This document shows, in pieces, positions 1 through 8,703 of a stretch of 64,000 nt of DNA. Positions within the stretch are counted from its first letter, which is position 1. The number at the start of each line of letters is the position of its first letter. The translations under genes and the position numbers were made by a program. A model generated the notes under the pieces. It made no database searches. It had not been told where the DNA came from and was given only the letters and a program-made list of their open reading frames with translations. This DNA is from DASVRA01 sp036388855 (GTDB lineage: Bacteria > Pseudomonadota > Alphaproteobacteria > Caulobacterales > Caulobacteraceae): assembly GCA_036388855.1 (NCBI GenBank), contig DASVRA010000033.1:1-64000 (forward strand), given 5' to 3'.

Positions 1-2111
1 TCTCCCCCCGCCAGCCTGTTGGCTTCGCCGTCGCCGGTCAGACGGTCCTTGTTGGCCGAACCGATCAGGTTCTCGATGCCGCTCATGACCTCGGCGTTGC
101 CGAAGCCGTCGTTGGTCACGCTCAGCACCGAGGCGATCACCCGTCCGGTGGAGCTGGCGAAGCTCGCGGTGTCGTTCCCGCGTCCGCCGTCGAACCGGTC
201 GGTGCCGGCGCCGCCCTGCAGCAGGTCGTCGCCCGCCGAGGAGCCGACGCTGATCTGCAGCCGGTATTGCGCGCCCGACGGCACGGCGCCGCCTCCGGAG
301 CTCAGGACCTCGACATAGAACCTGCCGGCGGAGGGCGTCTGGAACTGCAGGAAGGAGTCGTCGTCGCTCGTCGAGCCGCCGCCGCCGTAATAATACCCGG
401 CGTCGTCGTTCTGGTAGATCAGGGTCCCGCCCTCGTCGTAGACGCGGACCAGGCTGTCGAAGGCCCCGGCGAGCCCAGCGCGGTCGATGTCGAGGTAGAC
501 CCAGACGCCGGCGCGCTCGATGTCGACCTCGTAGAAGTCGCCGTGCCCGTCACCGGTCCCGAACACCGAGACGTGGGGGGAGAAGGTCGAGGACTGGATG
601 TTCGGGTCCGAGGCCAGGCTGAACTCGCCGCTCACGTCGATGGCGGTGGCGATGCCGGTGTTGCCGGCGCCCGCGGCCTTGGTCACCTGACCGGAGCCGA
701 AGCCGATGCCCGAGCCGTCGTCGCCCATCAGCACGTCGTCGCCGGCGCCTCCGAACACCGTGTCGTTGCCGCTGTCGCCGGAGACGGTGTCGTCCCCCAA
801 GCCCCCGTCCAGCGTGGCGTTGCCCGTGAGGCTGATGATCAGGTTGCCGAGATTATTGCCCGTCCCGGACGATCCGTAGATCTCCAGGTTTTCGATGAAG
901 CCGTAGGGCGCCAGGCTGAAGCTGCTCGGGCCGGAGAAGCGCAGCTTGTCGGTCCCGGAGCTGTCGGTGATGTTCAGCGGCCCGGTGAAGGCGGCGGGGA
1001 CGTTGATGTTGTAGAAGTCGTCGCCGGAGCCCCCGTCGTAGACGCAGAGCTCGTGGCCCGACAGCAGGTCGTTCCCCGCGCCGCCGAGCAAGGTGTGGGT
1101 TCCGCCGTAGTAGGCGCCCAGCGAGTCGTTGCCGTCGCCCCCGTCGAGCAGGTTGAAGTCGGCGCCGGGGTCCATCGACAAGTCGTCGTTGCCGGCGCCG
1201 CCATACATGCTGTTGGAGCCGACGTCGCCGTTGATGTAGTCATGGCCGTCCCCGCCCTTGAGGATGTCGTTCCCGTCCCCGCCGTTGAGCGCGTCGTTGC
1301 CGCCGCCGGCCGTGACGGAGTCCGCGCCGGCGCCGCCCTCGAAGCGCAAGGTCTCGAATCCCGAGATGGCCCCAAGCGAGGCGCCTCCCAGTTCGAAGAC
1401 TCCCGCAGCGAAGTCGAGGTTGTAGGCCGCCGAGGAATAGAAGCTGGCGTACCACTCCAGGCGGTCATCGCCGTTGCCGCCGTTAAGGCTCATGCCGGAC
1501 TGCGCCGCGCCGTTCTGCTGCAGCCGCACCTCGATGAGGTCGTCGCCGCCGCCGCCCTTGATCGTGTCGGCGCCGCCCTCGGAAACGATACGGTCGGCCA
1601 GCGCGCCGCCGGCCAGGTTGTCCGTGCCCGACCCTGTCCAGAGGAACACCTTTTCGCAGGCGGCGACGAAGGCCGTGCTCACCCCGTCCAGCGCGACCGT
1701 GAAGTTGCTTGGGTTCAGCTGGGCGAATACGCTGGCGGTGATCCCCTGCATGATCAGGCCGAACTCGTCCGTTCCGGCGCCGCCGTCGATCGAGTCGTTG
1801 GTCTGGACGCCGTAACACCAAACCACGTCGTCTCCGTCGCGGCCGTAGATGGTGTCGTTGTCCTGAAAATGGCCGCCCTGATAGTGGTAGAGACGGTCGT
1901 TGCCGGCGCCGCCGTCCAGGACGTCCGAGTCGGAAGCGGTGTCGCCGCTGAAGTTACTGTCATAGATGAAATCGTCGCCCTCGCCGCCGAACAGGCGGTC
2001 GTCGCCCTGGCCGCCGGAGATGGTGTCATTCCCGCCCAGGCCCTGGATCGAGTCCGCCGTGTCGTCGCCGTAGAGGCTGTTGTTGTTGTCGTCGCCGGTG
2101 ATGTTGGCCAT
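1..2111 (-). CDS. RTX (hemolysin-type calcium-binding) secreted protein, C-terminus beyond the window
   Basis: The frame is open from an ATG at 2111 to the left edge, about 703 codons, so the C-terminus is missing. Glycine/aspartate-rich nonapeptides of the GGxGxDxUx type occur in several blocks (near the N-terminus, in the middle, and again near the edge), as in calcium-binding RTX proteins exported by type I secretion. Between the last blocks, around 330-600 bases from the left edge, lies a non-repeat stretch resembling a bacterial pre-peptidase C-terminal (PPC) beta-sandwich domain, with DxDRAG and RVYDEGG-like strands. There is no N-terminal signal peptide, which fits type I export. No ABC/HlyD secretion partner lies nearby. 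The specific activity is unknown; adhesin, surface-layer or matrix protein are possible. Confidence 0.85.
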   Translation of the reverse strand, partial: MANITGDDNNNSLYGDDTADSIQGLGGNDTISGGQGDDRLFGGEGDDFIYDSNFSGDTASDSDVLDGGAGNDRLYHYQGGHFQDNDTIYGRDGDDVVWCYGVQTNDSIDGGAGTDEFGLIMQGITASVFAQLNPSNFTVALDGVSTAFVAACEKVFLWTGSGTDNLAGGALADRIVSEGGADTIKGGGGDDLIEVRLQQNGAAQSGMSLNGGNGDDRLEWYASFYSSAAYNLDFAAGVFELGGASLGAISGFETLRFEGGAGADSVTAGGGNDALNGGDGNDILKGGDGHDYINGDVGSNSMYGGAGNDDLSMDPGADFNLLDGGDGNDSLGAYYGGTHTLLGGAGNDLLSGHELCVYDGGSGDDFYNINVPAAFTGPLNITDSSGTDKLRFSGPSSFSLAPYGFIENLEIYGSSGTGNNLGNLIISLTGNATLDGGLGDDTVSGDSGNDTVFGGAGDDVLMGDDGSGIGFGSGQVTKAAGAGNTGIATAIDVSGEFSLASDPNIQSSTFSPHVSVFGTGDGHGDFYEVDIERAGVWVYLDIDRAGLAGAFDSLVRVYDEGGTLIYQNDDAGYYYGGGGSTSDDDSFLQFQTPSAGRFYVEVLSSGGGAVPSGAQYRLQISVGSSAGDDLLQGGAGTDRFDGGRGNDTASFASSTGRVIASVLSVTNDGFGNAEVMSGIENLIGSANKDRLTGDGEANRLAGG

Positions 2112-2380
2112 GGCTCGCCCCCTGCTCGCGCCGGCGGACAGAACACCCGCGCGCGTGAGCGGCAGTGAGCGCGCGAGAGGCCTGAACTTCAAGCCATTCA
2201 GGGGCTTAAGGCCTCACATGTCCGCTGATGTCCGCCCATGTCCGCCCGCGCGGCCGCCCGCGGCCGAGTCGTGAGCCGTGGGCACGAGACCGCTCGGCGT
2301 GACAACGCTGTTGTTGCAGCCTCGCGACCGGTGACGCAGACTGGGATCGGCCGCGCGCGGTAAACGGGAGAGATGAGGGG
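2112..2380. promoter_or_regulatory. divergent intergenic region between the RTX gene and the HTH-TPR gene
   Basis: This 269-base gap separates two divergently transcribed genes, so it should carry both promoters. It holds an imperfect stem-loop at 2178-2214, bounded by AGGCCT on both sides with an inner TTCAAGCC/GGCTTAA pairing. Immediately after it come three direct copies of ATGTCCGC. I could not assign -35 or -10 boxes with confidence. Confidence 0.5.
2218..2245. repeat. three direct repeats of ATGTCCGC at 10-base spacing
   Basis: ATGTCCGC is found at 2218-2225, 2228-2235 and 2238-2245, one helical turn apart. This is the layout expected of an operator bound side by side by a regulator. 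The function is inferred. Confidence 0.6.
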
Positions 2381-3754
2381 ATGGCGGTCTCAGCAGACCG
2401 CGACGGCGCCGGCCGCCGCCTCGAAACCTGGAAGGAGATCGGCGCCTTCCTCAACCGTGACGCCCGCACCGTGCGGCGGTGGGAGCAGGAGCGCGGCCTG
2501 CCGGTCCGGCGGGTGCCGGGCTCGCGTTCGAAGGTCTACGCCTACAGCCAGGATCTGCGGGCCTGGCTGGACCAGTCGGGTGAAACCCTGGGCGAGACAA
2601 TGGACGCCCCCCCGGCAAGGCGGACGCCGCGGCCGCGGATTCTGTTGGCGGCGGCGGCGGCGGCGGCCGTCGCGCTGATCGCGGCGCTGTTCTGGCGCAC
2701 CCAGGCGCCGGAAGCCGGTCGCCCAACCATGCCTGGCGCGGAGCGGCCGGGACGGCATGTCCCCGATCCCGCGGCCCGGCGGCTCTACCTGGCCGGCACC
2801 ACCTATTGGAACCAGCGCACCCCCGACGGCCTGCAGAAGGCGCAGGACAGCTTCACCCAGGCGGTGGTGCGCGACCCGGGTTACGCCGAGGCCTATGTGG
2901 GGCTGGCCAAGACCTACAACCTGTTGCGCGAATACACGCTGATGCCGCCGGCTCAGGCCTACCCGCGGGCCAAGGCCGCGGCGGAGCGGGCGATCGCGCT
3001 CGACGAGGGCCTGTCGGAGGCGCACGCGGCGCTGGGTTTCGTCTCCTTCTTCTGGGAGTGGGACGTGGACAAGGCCAGGCGGGAGTTCGCCCGCGCGGTG
3101 GAGTTGGACCCGCGCTCAGCGATCGCGCACCACTGGCGCGCCACCTTCCTCTACCACCTCGGCGAAACCCAGGCCGCGCTGGCCTCGATCGACAAGGCGC
3201 AGGAGCTGGCGCCGGAGTCGGCCGCCATCCTGGCCGACCGCGCGACCATTCTGGCGGCGGCCGGCCGCGTCCAGGAGGCGGTCGCCATCCTGGAAGACCT
3301 TGAACGGGCCCAGCCGAACTTCCTGTCCTCGCACGCCTACCTGGCGCAGATTTTCGAGGAGCAGGGCGACTTCAACCGGTATGTCGCCGAACTGGAGCAC
3401 GCGGCGAAGGTCCGCGGCGATCCGGCCGCCGTGGCGGTCGCCCGCGCGGCCAGGGCCGGCCTGACCCGGGGCGGCCGCGAGGGGATGTACCGGGCCATGG
3501 AGGCCGAGCAGTCGCGCCTGCTGGCGCGGGGGCGCGTGACCGACCTCGACCTCGCTTGCACCTACGCGCGGCTGGGGGAGCGGGAAAAGACGCTGGAGCA
3601 CCTGCGGCGCGCCATGGCCGAGCACGACGCCAACCTGGTATCGGTGGGGGTCCTGGCTTCGTACCGCGCGCTCAGGTCCGACCCCGAGTTCCGCAGGATC
3701 GTCGCTCCCGTGGGCGTGCTGCGGCCGGTTCCGGCCGGGCGGTCCCGTCCCTGA
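2381..3754 (+). CDS. membrane-anchored HTH / TPR protein, putative regulator
   Basis: The protein has 457 residues. Residues 12-65 look like a MerR/excisionase-type winged helix (ETWKEIGAFL, RTVRRWEQERGLP, then a short wing and KVYAYSQDLRAWL). An alanine/leucine-rich transmembrane helix follows at about 86-105. The rest, outside the cytoplasm, is a series of tetratricopeptide repeats (for example the AEAYVGLAKTYNLL and SEAHAALGFVSFFWEW helices). This ToxR/CadC-like layout (cytoplasmic DNA binding, one helix, external sensor) suggests a one-component regulator, but no target is known. It is divergent from the RTX gene with repeat operators between them, so the RTX gene is a candidate target. 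The ATG at 2381 is preceded by GATGAGG. Confidence 0.7.
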   Translation: MAVSADRDGAGRRLETWKEIGAFLNRDARTVRRWEQERGLPVRRVPGSRSKVYAYSQDLRAWLDQSGETLGETMDAPPARRTPRPRILLAAAAAAAVALIAALFWRTQAPEAGRPTMPGAERPGRHVPDPAARRLYLAGTTYWNQRTPDGLQKAQDSFTQAVVRDPGYAEAYVGLAKTYNLLREYTLMPPAQAYPRAKAAAERAIALDEGLSEAHAALGFVSFFWEWDVDKARREFARAVELDPRSAIAHHWRATFLYHLGETQAALASIDKAQELAPESAAILADRATILAAAGRVQEAVAILEDLERAQPNFLSSHAYLAQIFEEQGDFNRYVAELEHAAKVRGDPAAVAVARAARAGLTRGGREGMYRAMEAEQSRLLARGRVTDLDLACTYARLGEREKTLEHLRRAMAEHDANLVSVGVLASYRALRSDPEFRRIVAPVGVLRPVPAGRSRP

Positions 3755-3809
3755 ACCCGGCGCCGCCCGGCGGCTTGCCCCGGTTCGCCCGCTTGGGTAG
3801 CGAGCGGGG

Positions 3810-4877
3810 ATGCGGCATCCGGCTCTCATCCTCTCGCTCCTGGCCCTCGCGTACGCATGGCCCTCACTGGGCGCGGCGCAGGCCGCGCGGGCCGAAGGGG
3901 CAGCCGGGCCCAAGCCACTGGCGATCGGGGAGGTCCACGCGCTCGCGTCGCGGGTCATGGGGGGAGAGCGGCGGATCGTGGTGCGCCTGCCGACCGGCTA
4001 CACGGCCGAGCCGGCGAAGCGCTACGACGTGGTTTATGTGATCGACGGCGGGCCCGAGCAGGACTTTCCGCACATCGCCGGCCTGGCCCAGAGCGCGGAA
4101 GTGAACGGCACCTTCTCGCCCCTGATCGTGGTGGGGGTCGAGACCGTCAGCCGCCGCTCGGAAATCACCCCGCCGGTCAGGGACCCGACGCTTTACGTCA
4201 AGGCGCTGGGAGTGGCCCCGGGCGGCTCGGCCAAGTTCCGGCGGTTCATCGCCGAGGAGGTCAAGCCGTGGGTCGAGGCCCGCTACCGGACCAGCGGCAA
4301 CGACGCGGTGATGGGCGAGTCACTGGCGGGGCTGTTCGTGGTGGAGACGCTGTTCGAGGCGCCGGGGCTGTTCGACGACTACATCGCCGTGTCGCCCTCG
4401 CTGTGGTGGGAGAACACCAAGTACGGCCGCGAGGCGGGGGCCTATCTGGCGCGGCTGCCGGCCGGGCGGCGGCGGCTCTACCTCACCCTGGCCGACGAGG
4501 GGTTCCTGCATGAGCGGGGGGTGGAGCTGCTGGTCGAGGCGCTACGGCGCGCGGCGCCGGCGGACCTGCAGTGGATGTACGTGGCGCAGGGAGACACAGA
4601 GACGCACGCCAGCATCTACCACGGCGCGGCGCTGGACGCATTCCGGGCCTTCTACGGCCTGCCCACACGGATCTATCTGCCGGACGAGCTGCTGAGCGGC
4701 CATCCCATGCGCGAACGCACGCCGGCGGAGATGGCGCGGCGCGAGCGCGAATGCACCCGGGAGGAAGCGCAGCGCACTACGCCGGCGCAGACGCGGACCG
4801 GAGAGGATGCGATCGTCTACGAGTGCCTGCTCTACGACCTAGGCCCGAGGCCGACGGCGGGGCGGTTCGATCGGTAG
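3810..4877 (+). CDS. secreted alpha/beta hydrolase, esterase D / enterochelin esterase family
   Basis: The 355-residue protein starts with a hydrophobic signal peptide (about residues 1-26). The fold markers of the Esterase (PF00756) family are visible: RIVVRLPTGY near 55, DVVYVIDGG near 73-81, and the nucleophile elbow GESLAG with Ser171. A likely Asp/Glu lies in TLADEG, and His in the TETHASIY segment. Relatives hydrolyse siderophore esters or acyl esters in the periplasm; the substrate here is not predictable. It lies 55 bases after the HTH-TPR gene on the same strand and may be cotranscribed. The C-terminal 60 residues are charged and contain two cysteines. Confidence 0.75.
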   Translation: MRHPALILSLLALAYAWPSLGAAQAARAEGAAGPKPLAIGEVHALASRVMGGERRIVVRLPTGYTAEPAKRYDVVYVIDGGPEQDFPHIAGLAQSAEVNGTFSPLIVVGVETVSRRSEITPPVRDPTLYVKALGVAPGGSAKFRRFIAEEVKPWVEARYRTSGNDAVMGESLAGLFVVETLFEAPGLFDDYIAVSPSLWWENTKYGREAGAYLARLPAGRRRLYLTLADEGFLHERGVELLVEALRRAAPADLQWMYVAQGDTETHASIYHGAALDAFRAFYGLPTRIYLPDELLSGHPMRERTPAEMARRERECTREEAQRTTPAQTRTGEDAIVYECLLYDLGPRPTAGRFDR

Positions 4878-5049
4878 CTCGGTGAGAACATGGCGTCCGT
4901 CCGCGAAGGGCGCTTTTCATTGGACGCCAACGTCCGCTGTGGTGCATCCCGAACATGGCGCGGGAGCTGGAGCACTCACGACCTGATCAGCGACTGACTT
5001 CAAGATGCGCTCGCCTATCAGGCGGGCAGCCGACCACCGTAGCGTTGTC
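4878..5049. other. intergenic, convergent ends of esterase and HNH genes
   Basis: A GGCGTCC/GGACGCC inverted pair sits at 4892-4928 with a long loop that includes a short T run. It is too weak to call a terminator. Nothing else is recognised. Confidence 0.3.
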
Positions 5050-6252
5050 TCACCGACAGGGCGGTAGCAACGCGGGATCATGGCGCGCCGCCGAGATCGT
5101 CATTAACTCGGCATGGTGAATCGACCCGAGTTGATGCGCGAGGAACTCCGGCAGGGGCATCGAAATCGCGCGCCCGAGAGCAGGAATCGTCACGAACACC
5201 TCGCCATCGTCGAACCTGCCTCCCAGTCCGGCAAAAAGGTCCGTCTGGTCTGAGATCACGACCGTCATGAGCTTGCGGCTCGGGGTGCCCACCACGAGGA
5301 CGAGGTCGGACCGCATCCGCCAAATCGTGAGAACCCAGCCGCCCGGCCAGCAAAGGAATTCAAGGCCAGGTGCGGCGTCCAATCCGGCGAGGTATCCCGA
5401 GCCGCGGACGGGGATATTCTGCCGAGCCTCAAAGTTACGCTCCCAGAGCGCCGTCCGCAGGTGACCAGCGTACGTGGTGTCCAAGAAGGCATCGCCGAGC
5501 AGCTCGCGCCCTAGTCCAAGCGCCAATTTCGCTAGAAGGCGTGTACCGAGGTCGATGCGGATTAGGATCTGGCTCGGGACAGCTTCGTTGCGCTTCGCAG
5601 CTTGGCCCACACTCTTTCCGATCCGAAGCTTCCGCGCCTGTTCTTCGTCCTGCTGATCGATCTTCGTGAATGGCGGTGTGGAGCCCTCCGGCGCATCCAT
5701 ATTGGTGACAATCCGTACCGCGCGCCGAAAGTGCTTCTCGAAGGCGACTACCGACGCAGTGATCCAATAGGGCTCAGCCGAGGTGAGGGAGAGGAGGGCT
5801 GTGCCCCAATCATCTCGCTTGCGGGAGGGCTTCCCGCCCGCGTACGCATCCCACATCGACTCCTGCCGCGGCCGGATGTGAACGATGTGGGCGCCACAAG
5901 GTCCGAGCCACAGTTCCGCCGCCTCATCGTTGCGCAGTTCTGCATGCTCCAACGGCCCCATGTAGTGGAGCGGGTGGATACCCTTCGCGGGGGCATGCGG
6001 GTCAAGGTACTCTCGGCCAGCAGTGGCCCGCTCCTGACTCCCGAACCAGCTTTTGATGAACTCGCCGTCAACGAACTGGCCTGACAAGGAATTGCATCGC
6101 ACACATACATCATCGGTCTGCCAGGGCTTGGGCAGGTGGTCGCCGCCTAATGCGTCCGGCCAAATGTGCTCGTAGCTGAAGTCTGCTGAAGGCTTTTCAT
6201 GAAAGCAGTAGCTGCAACGGCGTAGGCCCGCCGGCGTGGGCGAGGTGTCCAT
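5050..6252 (-). CDS. orphan HNH-endonuclease-like protein
   Basis: Starting at the ATG at 6252 gives 400 residues; a longer frame would run back into the opposite-coded PBP1A C-terminus. Near the N-terminus is a treble-clef HNH pattern: Cys13-x2-Cys16, then EHIWP with His29, then Cys50-x2-Cys53-Asn54. The four cysteines would bind structural zinc, and His29 and Asn54 would be active-site residues. The remaining 330 residues are unrecognised. GC is lower than in the neighbours (58% in the block 5701-5760), which suggests acquisition by transfer. Such HNH proteins occur in restriction, antiphage and mobile contexts, but no partner gene lies beside it. It begins 13 bases after the PBP1A stop codon and may be read through from that operon. 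Confidence 0.65.
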   Translation of the reverse strand: MDTSPTPAGLRRCSYCFHEKPSADFSYEHIWPDALGGDHLPKPWQTDDVCVRCNSLSGQFVDGEFIKSWFGSQERATAGREYLDPHAPAKGIHPLHYMGPLEHAELRNDEAAELWLGPCGAHIVHIRPRQESMWDAYAGGKPSRKRDDWGTALLSLTSAEPYWITASVVAFEKHFRRAVRIVTNMDAPEGSTPPFTKIDQQDEEQARKLRIGKSVGQAAKRNEAVPSQILIRIDLGTRLLAKLALGLGRELLGDAFLDTTYAGHLRTALWERNFEARQNIPVRGSGYLAGLDAAPGLEFLCWPGGWVLTIWRMRSDLVLVVGTPSRKLMTVVISDQTDLFAGLGGRFDDGEVFVTIPALGRAISMPLPEFLAHQLGSIHHAELMTISAARHDPALLPPCR

Positions 6253-6265
6253 CCGCTTAGTTACC

Positions 6266-8629
6266 TCACCGCCCCGGCGTCGCCGCCGGCGCGCTCGGCG
6301 GGCCGCCCCAGGCCTGGCTGTAAGGGATCGGGCCTCGCGGCTTGGCGGTGACCGCGCCGCCGCCGCCGGAGGAGCGGTTGGAGACGGCGTAGACCTGGGC
6401 CACCGGTTCGGTGCCGGGGCGGAAGGCTTCGCGGATGCCGCGGACCAGGGCGAATTTGGCCTCCTTGGGCGGGAGGAAGGGGGTCTTGGGCCGGCCCTGC
6501 AGGGCCTCGCGCATGAACTCGATGAACACCGGCAGGGCGGCGCTGGTGCCGGTTTCGCCATCGCCCAGCGAGCGGTTGTCGTCGAAGCCGATGAACACGC
6601 CCACCACCATGTCGGGCGAGAAGCCGACGAACCAGGCGGAGCGGTACTCGTTGGTGGTGCCGGTCTTGCCGCCCAGCGGGTAGCCCAGCGAGCTGGCGGA
6701 GGCGGCGGTGCCGCGCTGGACCACGCCCTCGAGCATGGAGGTGATCTGGTAGGCGGTGACCGGGTTCATGATCTGCTCGCCGGCCGGGCCGATCAGCGGG
6801 GGAGCCTGGCCGCTGAAGGCGGCGCGGCAGCGGGGGCATTCGCGCTTGTCGGCCTTGTAGATCACCTTACCCTCGCGGTCCTGGATCTCCTCGATCAGGT
6901 GCGGCTCGACGCGGCGGCCGCCGTTGAGGAAGGCCGAGTAGGCGCCGGTCAGGCGGAAGGGGGTGGTCTCGCCCGCGCCCAGCGCCATGGCCAGCACCGG
7001 GTCCATGCGGTCGGCGATGCCGGCGCGCACGATCATGTCGGAGATGCGCCGCATGCCGATCATTTGGGCCAGGCGCACGGTCATGGTGTTGCGCGACAGC
7101 TCCAGGCCCCGGCGCAGCGGCAGGGCGCCGTAGTAGCGCTTGTTGTAGTTCTCCGGCGACCAGTCCTGACCGTTGTGGCCGACCAGGGTGATGCGGGCGT
7201 CGAGCACGGTGCGCGCGGGGGTGAAGCCGTTCTCCAGCGCGGTGGCGTAGACGAACGGCTTGATCGCCGAGCCCGGCTGGCGCTTGGCCTGGGTGGCGCG
7301 GTTGAACTTCGACAGTGAGAAGCTGTAGCCGCCGACCAGGGCCAGGGTGCGGCCGCTGTGGGGCTCGACCACCACCAGGGCGCCGTTCACCTGGGGCGTC
7401 TGGCGCAGGCGGAAGGCGCCGCCGTCGGTGGGTTCGACCCAGACGAGATCGCCTTCGTTCAGGCCCTTGCCGGCCTTGGCCCAGGCGAGGTCTTCGGAGG
7501 CCAGGGGTCCCGCCCCGCCCTCGACGGTGCGCACGCGGACGGCGCCGCCGGTGGTTTCGACGATGGCGGCGCGCCATTCGCGGCGCTCGGCGGGGGGGGA
7601 GATGGCGCGCACCTGGCGCTCCCAGCCGGGCGCGAGCTGGGTCTTGCCCCAGGCGCCGCGCCAGCCGTGGCGGCGGTCGTAGGCCTCCAGCCCGTTCATC
7701 AGCGACTGGCGGGCGAGGCTCTGCAGCTTCGGGTCCAGCGTGGTGCGCATGTAGTAGCCGCCCTCGCGCAGCTGGGGCAGCGAGCGCAGCGCGACGTCGC
7801 GCACCTCTTCGACGAAGTAGTCGGCGTCCTTGTAGCGGGCGCGGCTGGGGGCCTTCTGCACCCGCAGGTCCTCGCGCTTGGCGGCTTCGGCTTGCGCGCG
7901 GGTTACCCAGCCGAGGCTGGCCATCTCGTCGAGAATCCAGTCGCGCCGGGCGATCGCCTGGGCCTTGCGGCGGATCGGGTGGTAGTTGTCCGGGCCCTTG
8001 GGCAGGGCGGCGAGGTAGGCCATTTCGCCGAGCGTGAGCTGGTTCAGCGGCTTGCCGAAGTAGTTGTAGGCGGCGGCGGCGACGCCGTAGGAGCGGTAGC
8101 CCAGCCAGATTTCGTTCAGGTAGAGTTCGAGGATCCGTTCCTTGCTCAGCGTCTGTTCGAGGCGGCGGGCGAGGATCGCCTCCTTCAGCTTGCGCCCGAG
8201 GGTGGCCTCGCTGGTGAGGGCGACGTTCTTGGCCACCTGCTGGGTGATGGTGGAGCCGCCTTCGAGGCGGCGACCGCGGGCGGCGTTGACGACGTTGCGG
8301 CCCATGGCGCGGCTGAGGCCCTGCACGTCGACGCCGTGGTGGACGAAGAAGTTGCGGTCCTCGGCGGCGAGGAACGCCGCGGCCAGCTGCGGCGGGATTT
8401 GGTCGTAGGGCGCATAGATGCGGCGCTCCTTGGAGAACTCGCCGATCAGGGTGGCGTCCCAGGCGTAGACGCGGGTGGCCGTGGGCGGCCGGTAGTCGGC
8501 CAGCTCGCCCGCGTCGGGCATGTCGTGGAACAGCCAGGCGGTGTAGATCGCCAGGGCGAACCCCGCCAGGGCGACCAGGCTGAAGGCCCCGATCGCCAGG
8601 GGCGTCATCCAACGTTCGGCACGAATCAA
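6266..8629 (-). CDS. mrcA: penicillin-binding protein 1A, bifunctional glycosyltransferase/transpeptidase
   Basis: The 787-residue class A PBP has a membrane anchor at about residues 10-34. The glycosyltransferase domain carries catalytic Glu90 in EDRNFF and GGSTITQQ at 125-131. The transpeptidase domain has SAIK (Ser454-Lys457), SRN (512-514) and KTG (655-657). It polymerises lipid II glycan strands and cross-links stem peptides on the periplasmic side of the inner membrane. A CPRC pair near 598 lies in the insert before KTG. It follows the amidase gene by 74 bases in the same direction, so synthesis and hydrolysis of peptidoglycan may be co-expressed. Confidence 0.95.
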   Translation of the reverse strand: MIRAERWMTPLAIGAFSLVALAGFALAIYTAWLFHDMPDAGELADYRPPTATRVYAWDATLIGEFSKERRIYAPYDQIPPQLAAAFLAAEDRNFFVHHGVDVQGLSRAMGRNVVNAARGRRLEGGSTITQQVAKNVALTSEATLGRKLKEAILARRLEQTLSKERILELYLNEIWLGYRSYGVAAAAYNYFGKPLNQLTLGEMAYLAALPKGPDNYHPIRRKAQAIARRDWILDEMASLGWVTRAQAEAAKREDLRVQKAPSRARYKDADYFVEEVRDVALRSLPQLREGGYYMRTTLDPKLQSLARQSLMNGLEAYDRRHGWRGAWGKTQLAPGWERQVRAISPPAERREWRAAIVETTGGAVRVRTVEGGAGPLASEDLAWAKAGKGLNEGDLVWVEPTDGGAFRLRQTPQVNGALVVVEPHSGRTLALVGGYSFSLSKFNRATQAKRQPGSAIKPFVYATALENGFTPARTVLDARITLVGHNGQDWSPENYNKRYYGALPLRRGLELSRNTMTVRLAQMIGMRRISDMIVRAGIADRMDPVLAMALGAGETTPFRLTGAYSAFLNGGRRVEPHLIEEIQDREGKVIYKADKRECPRCRAAFSGQAPPLIGPAGEQIMNPVTAYQITSMLEGVVQRGTAASASSLGYPLGGKTGTTNEYRSAWFVGFSPDMVVGVFIGFDDNRSLGDGETGTSAALPVFIEFMREALQGRPKTPFLPPKEAKFALVRGIREAFRPGTEPVAQVYAVSNRSSGGGGAVTAKPRGPIPYSQAWGGPPSAPAATPGR

Positions 8630-8703
8630 GACGCGGCGCTCACACTGCGGCGGAGGGCTCCCCGGAGCTTGCTTAGCGCGCGCCGAGGGCAGGGGGAAGG
8701 CGG

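Noticed and set aside
267..2168. A 633-codon plus-strand open frame rich in Val/Ala/Gly
   Set aside because: It is antisense to the RTX gene, whose real calcium repeats read on the minus strand.
4892..4928. GGCGTCC/GGACGCC pair with a nearby T-run as a terminator
   Set aside because: The loop is about 23 bases and the T-run lies inside the loop rather than after the stem.
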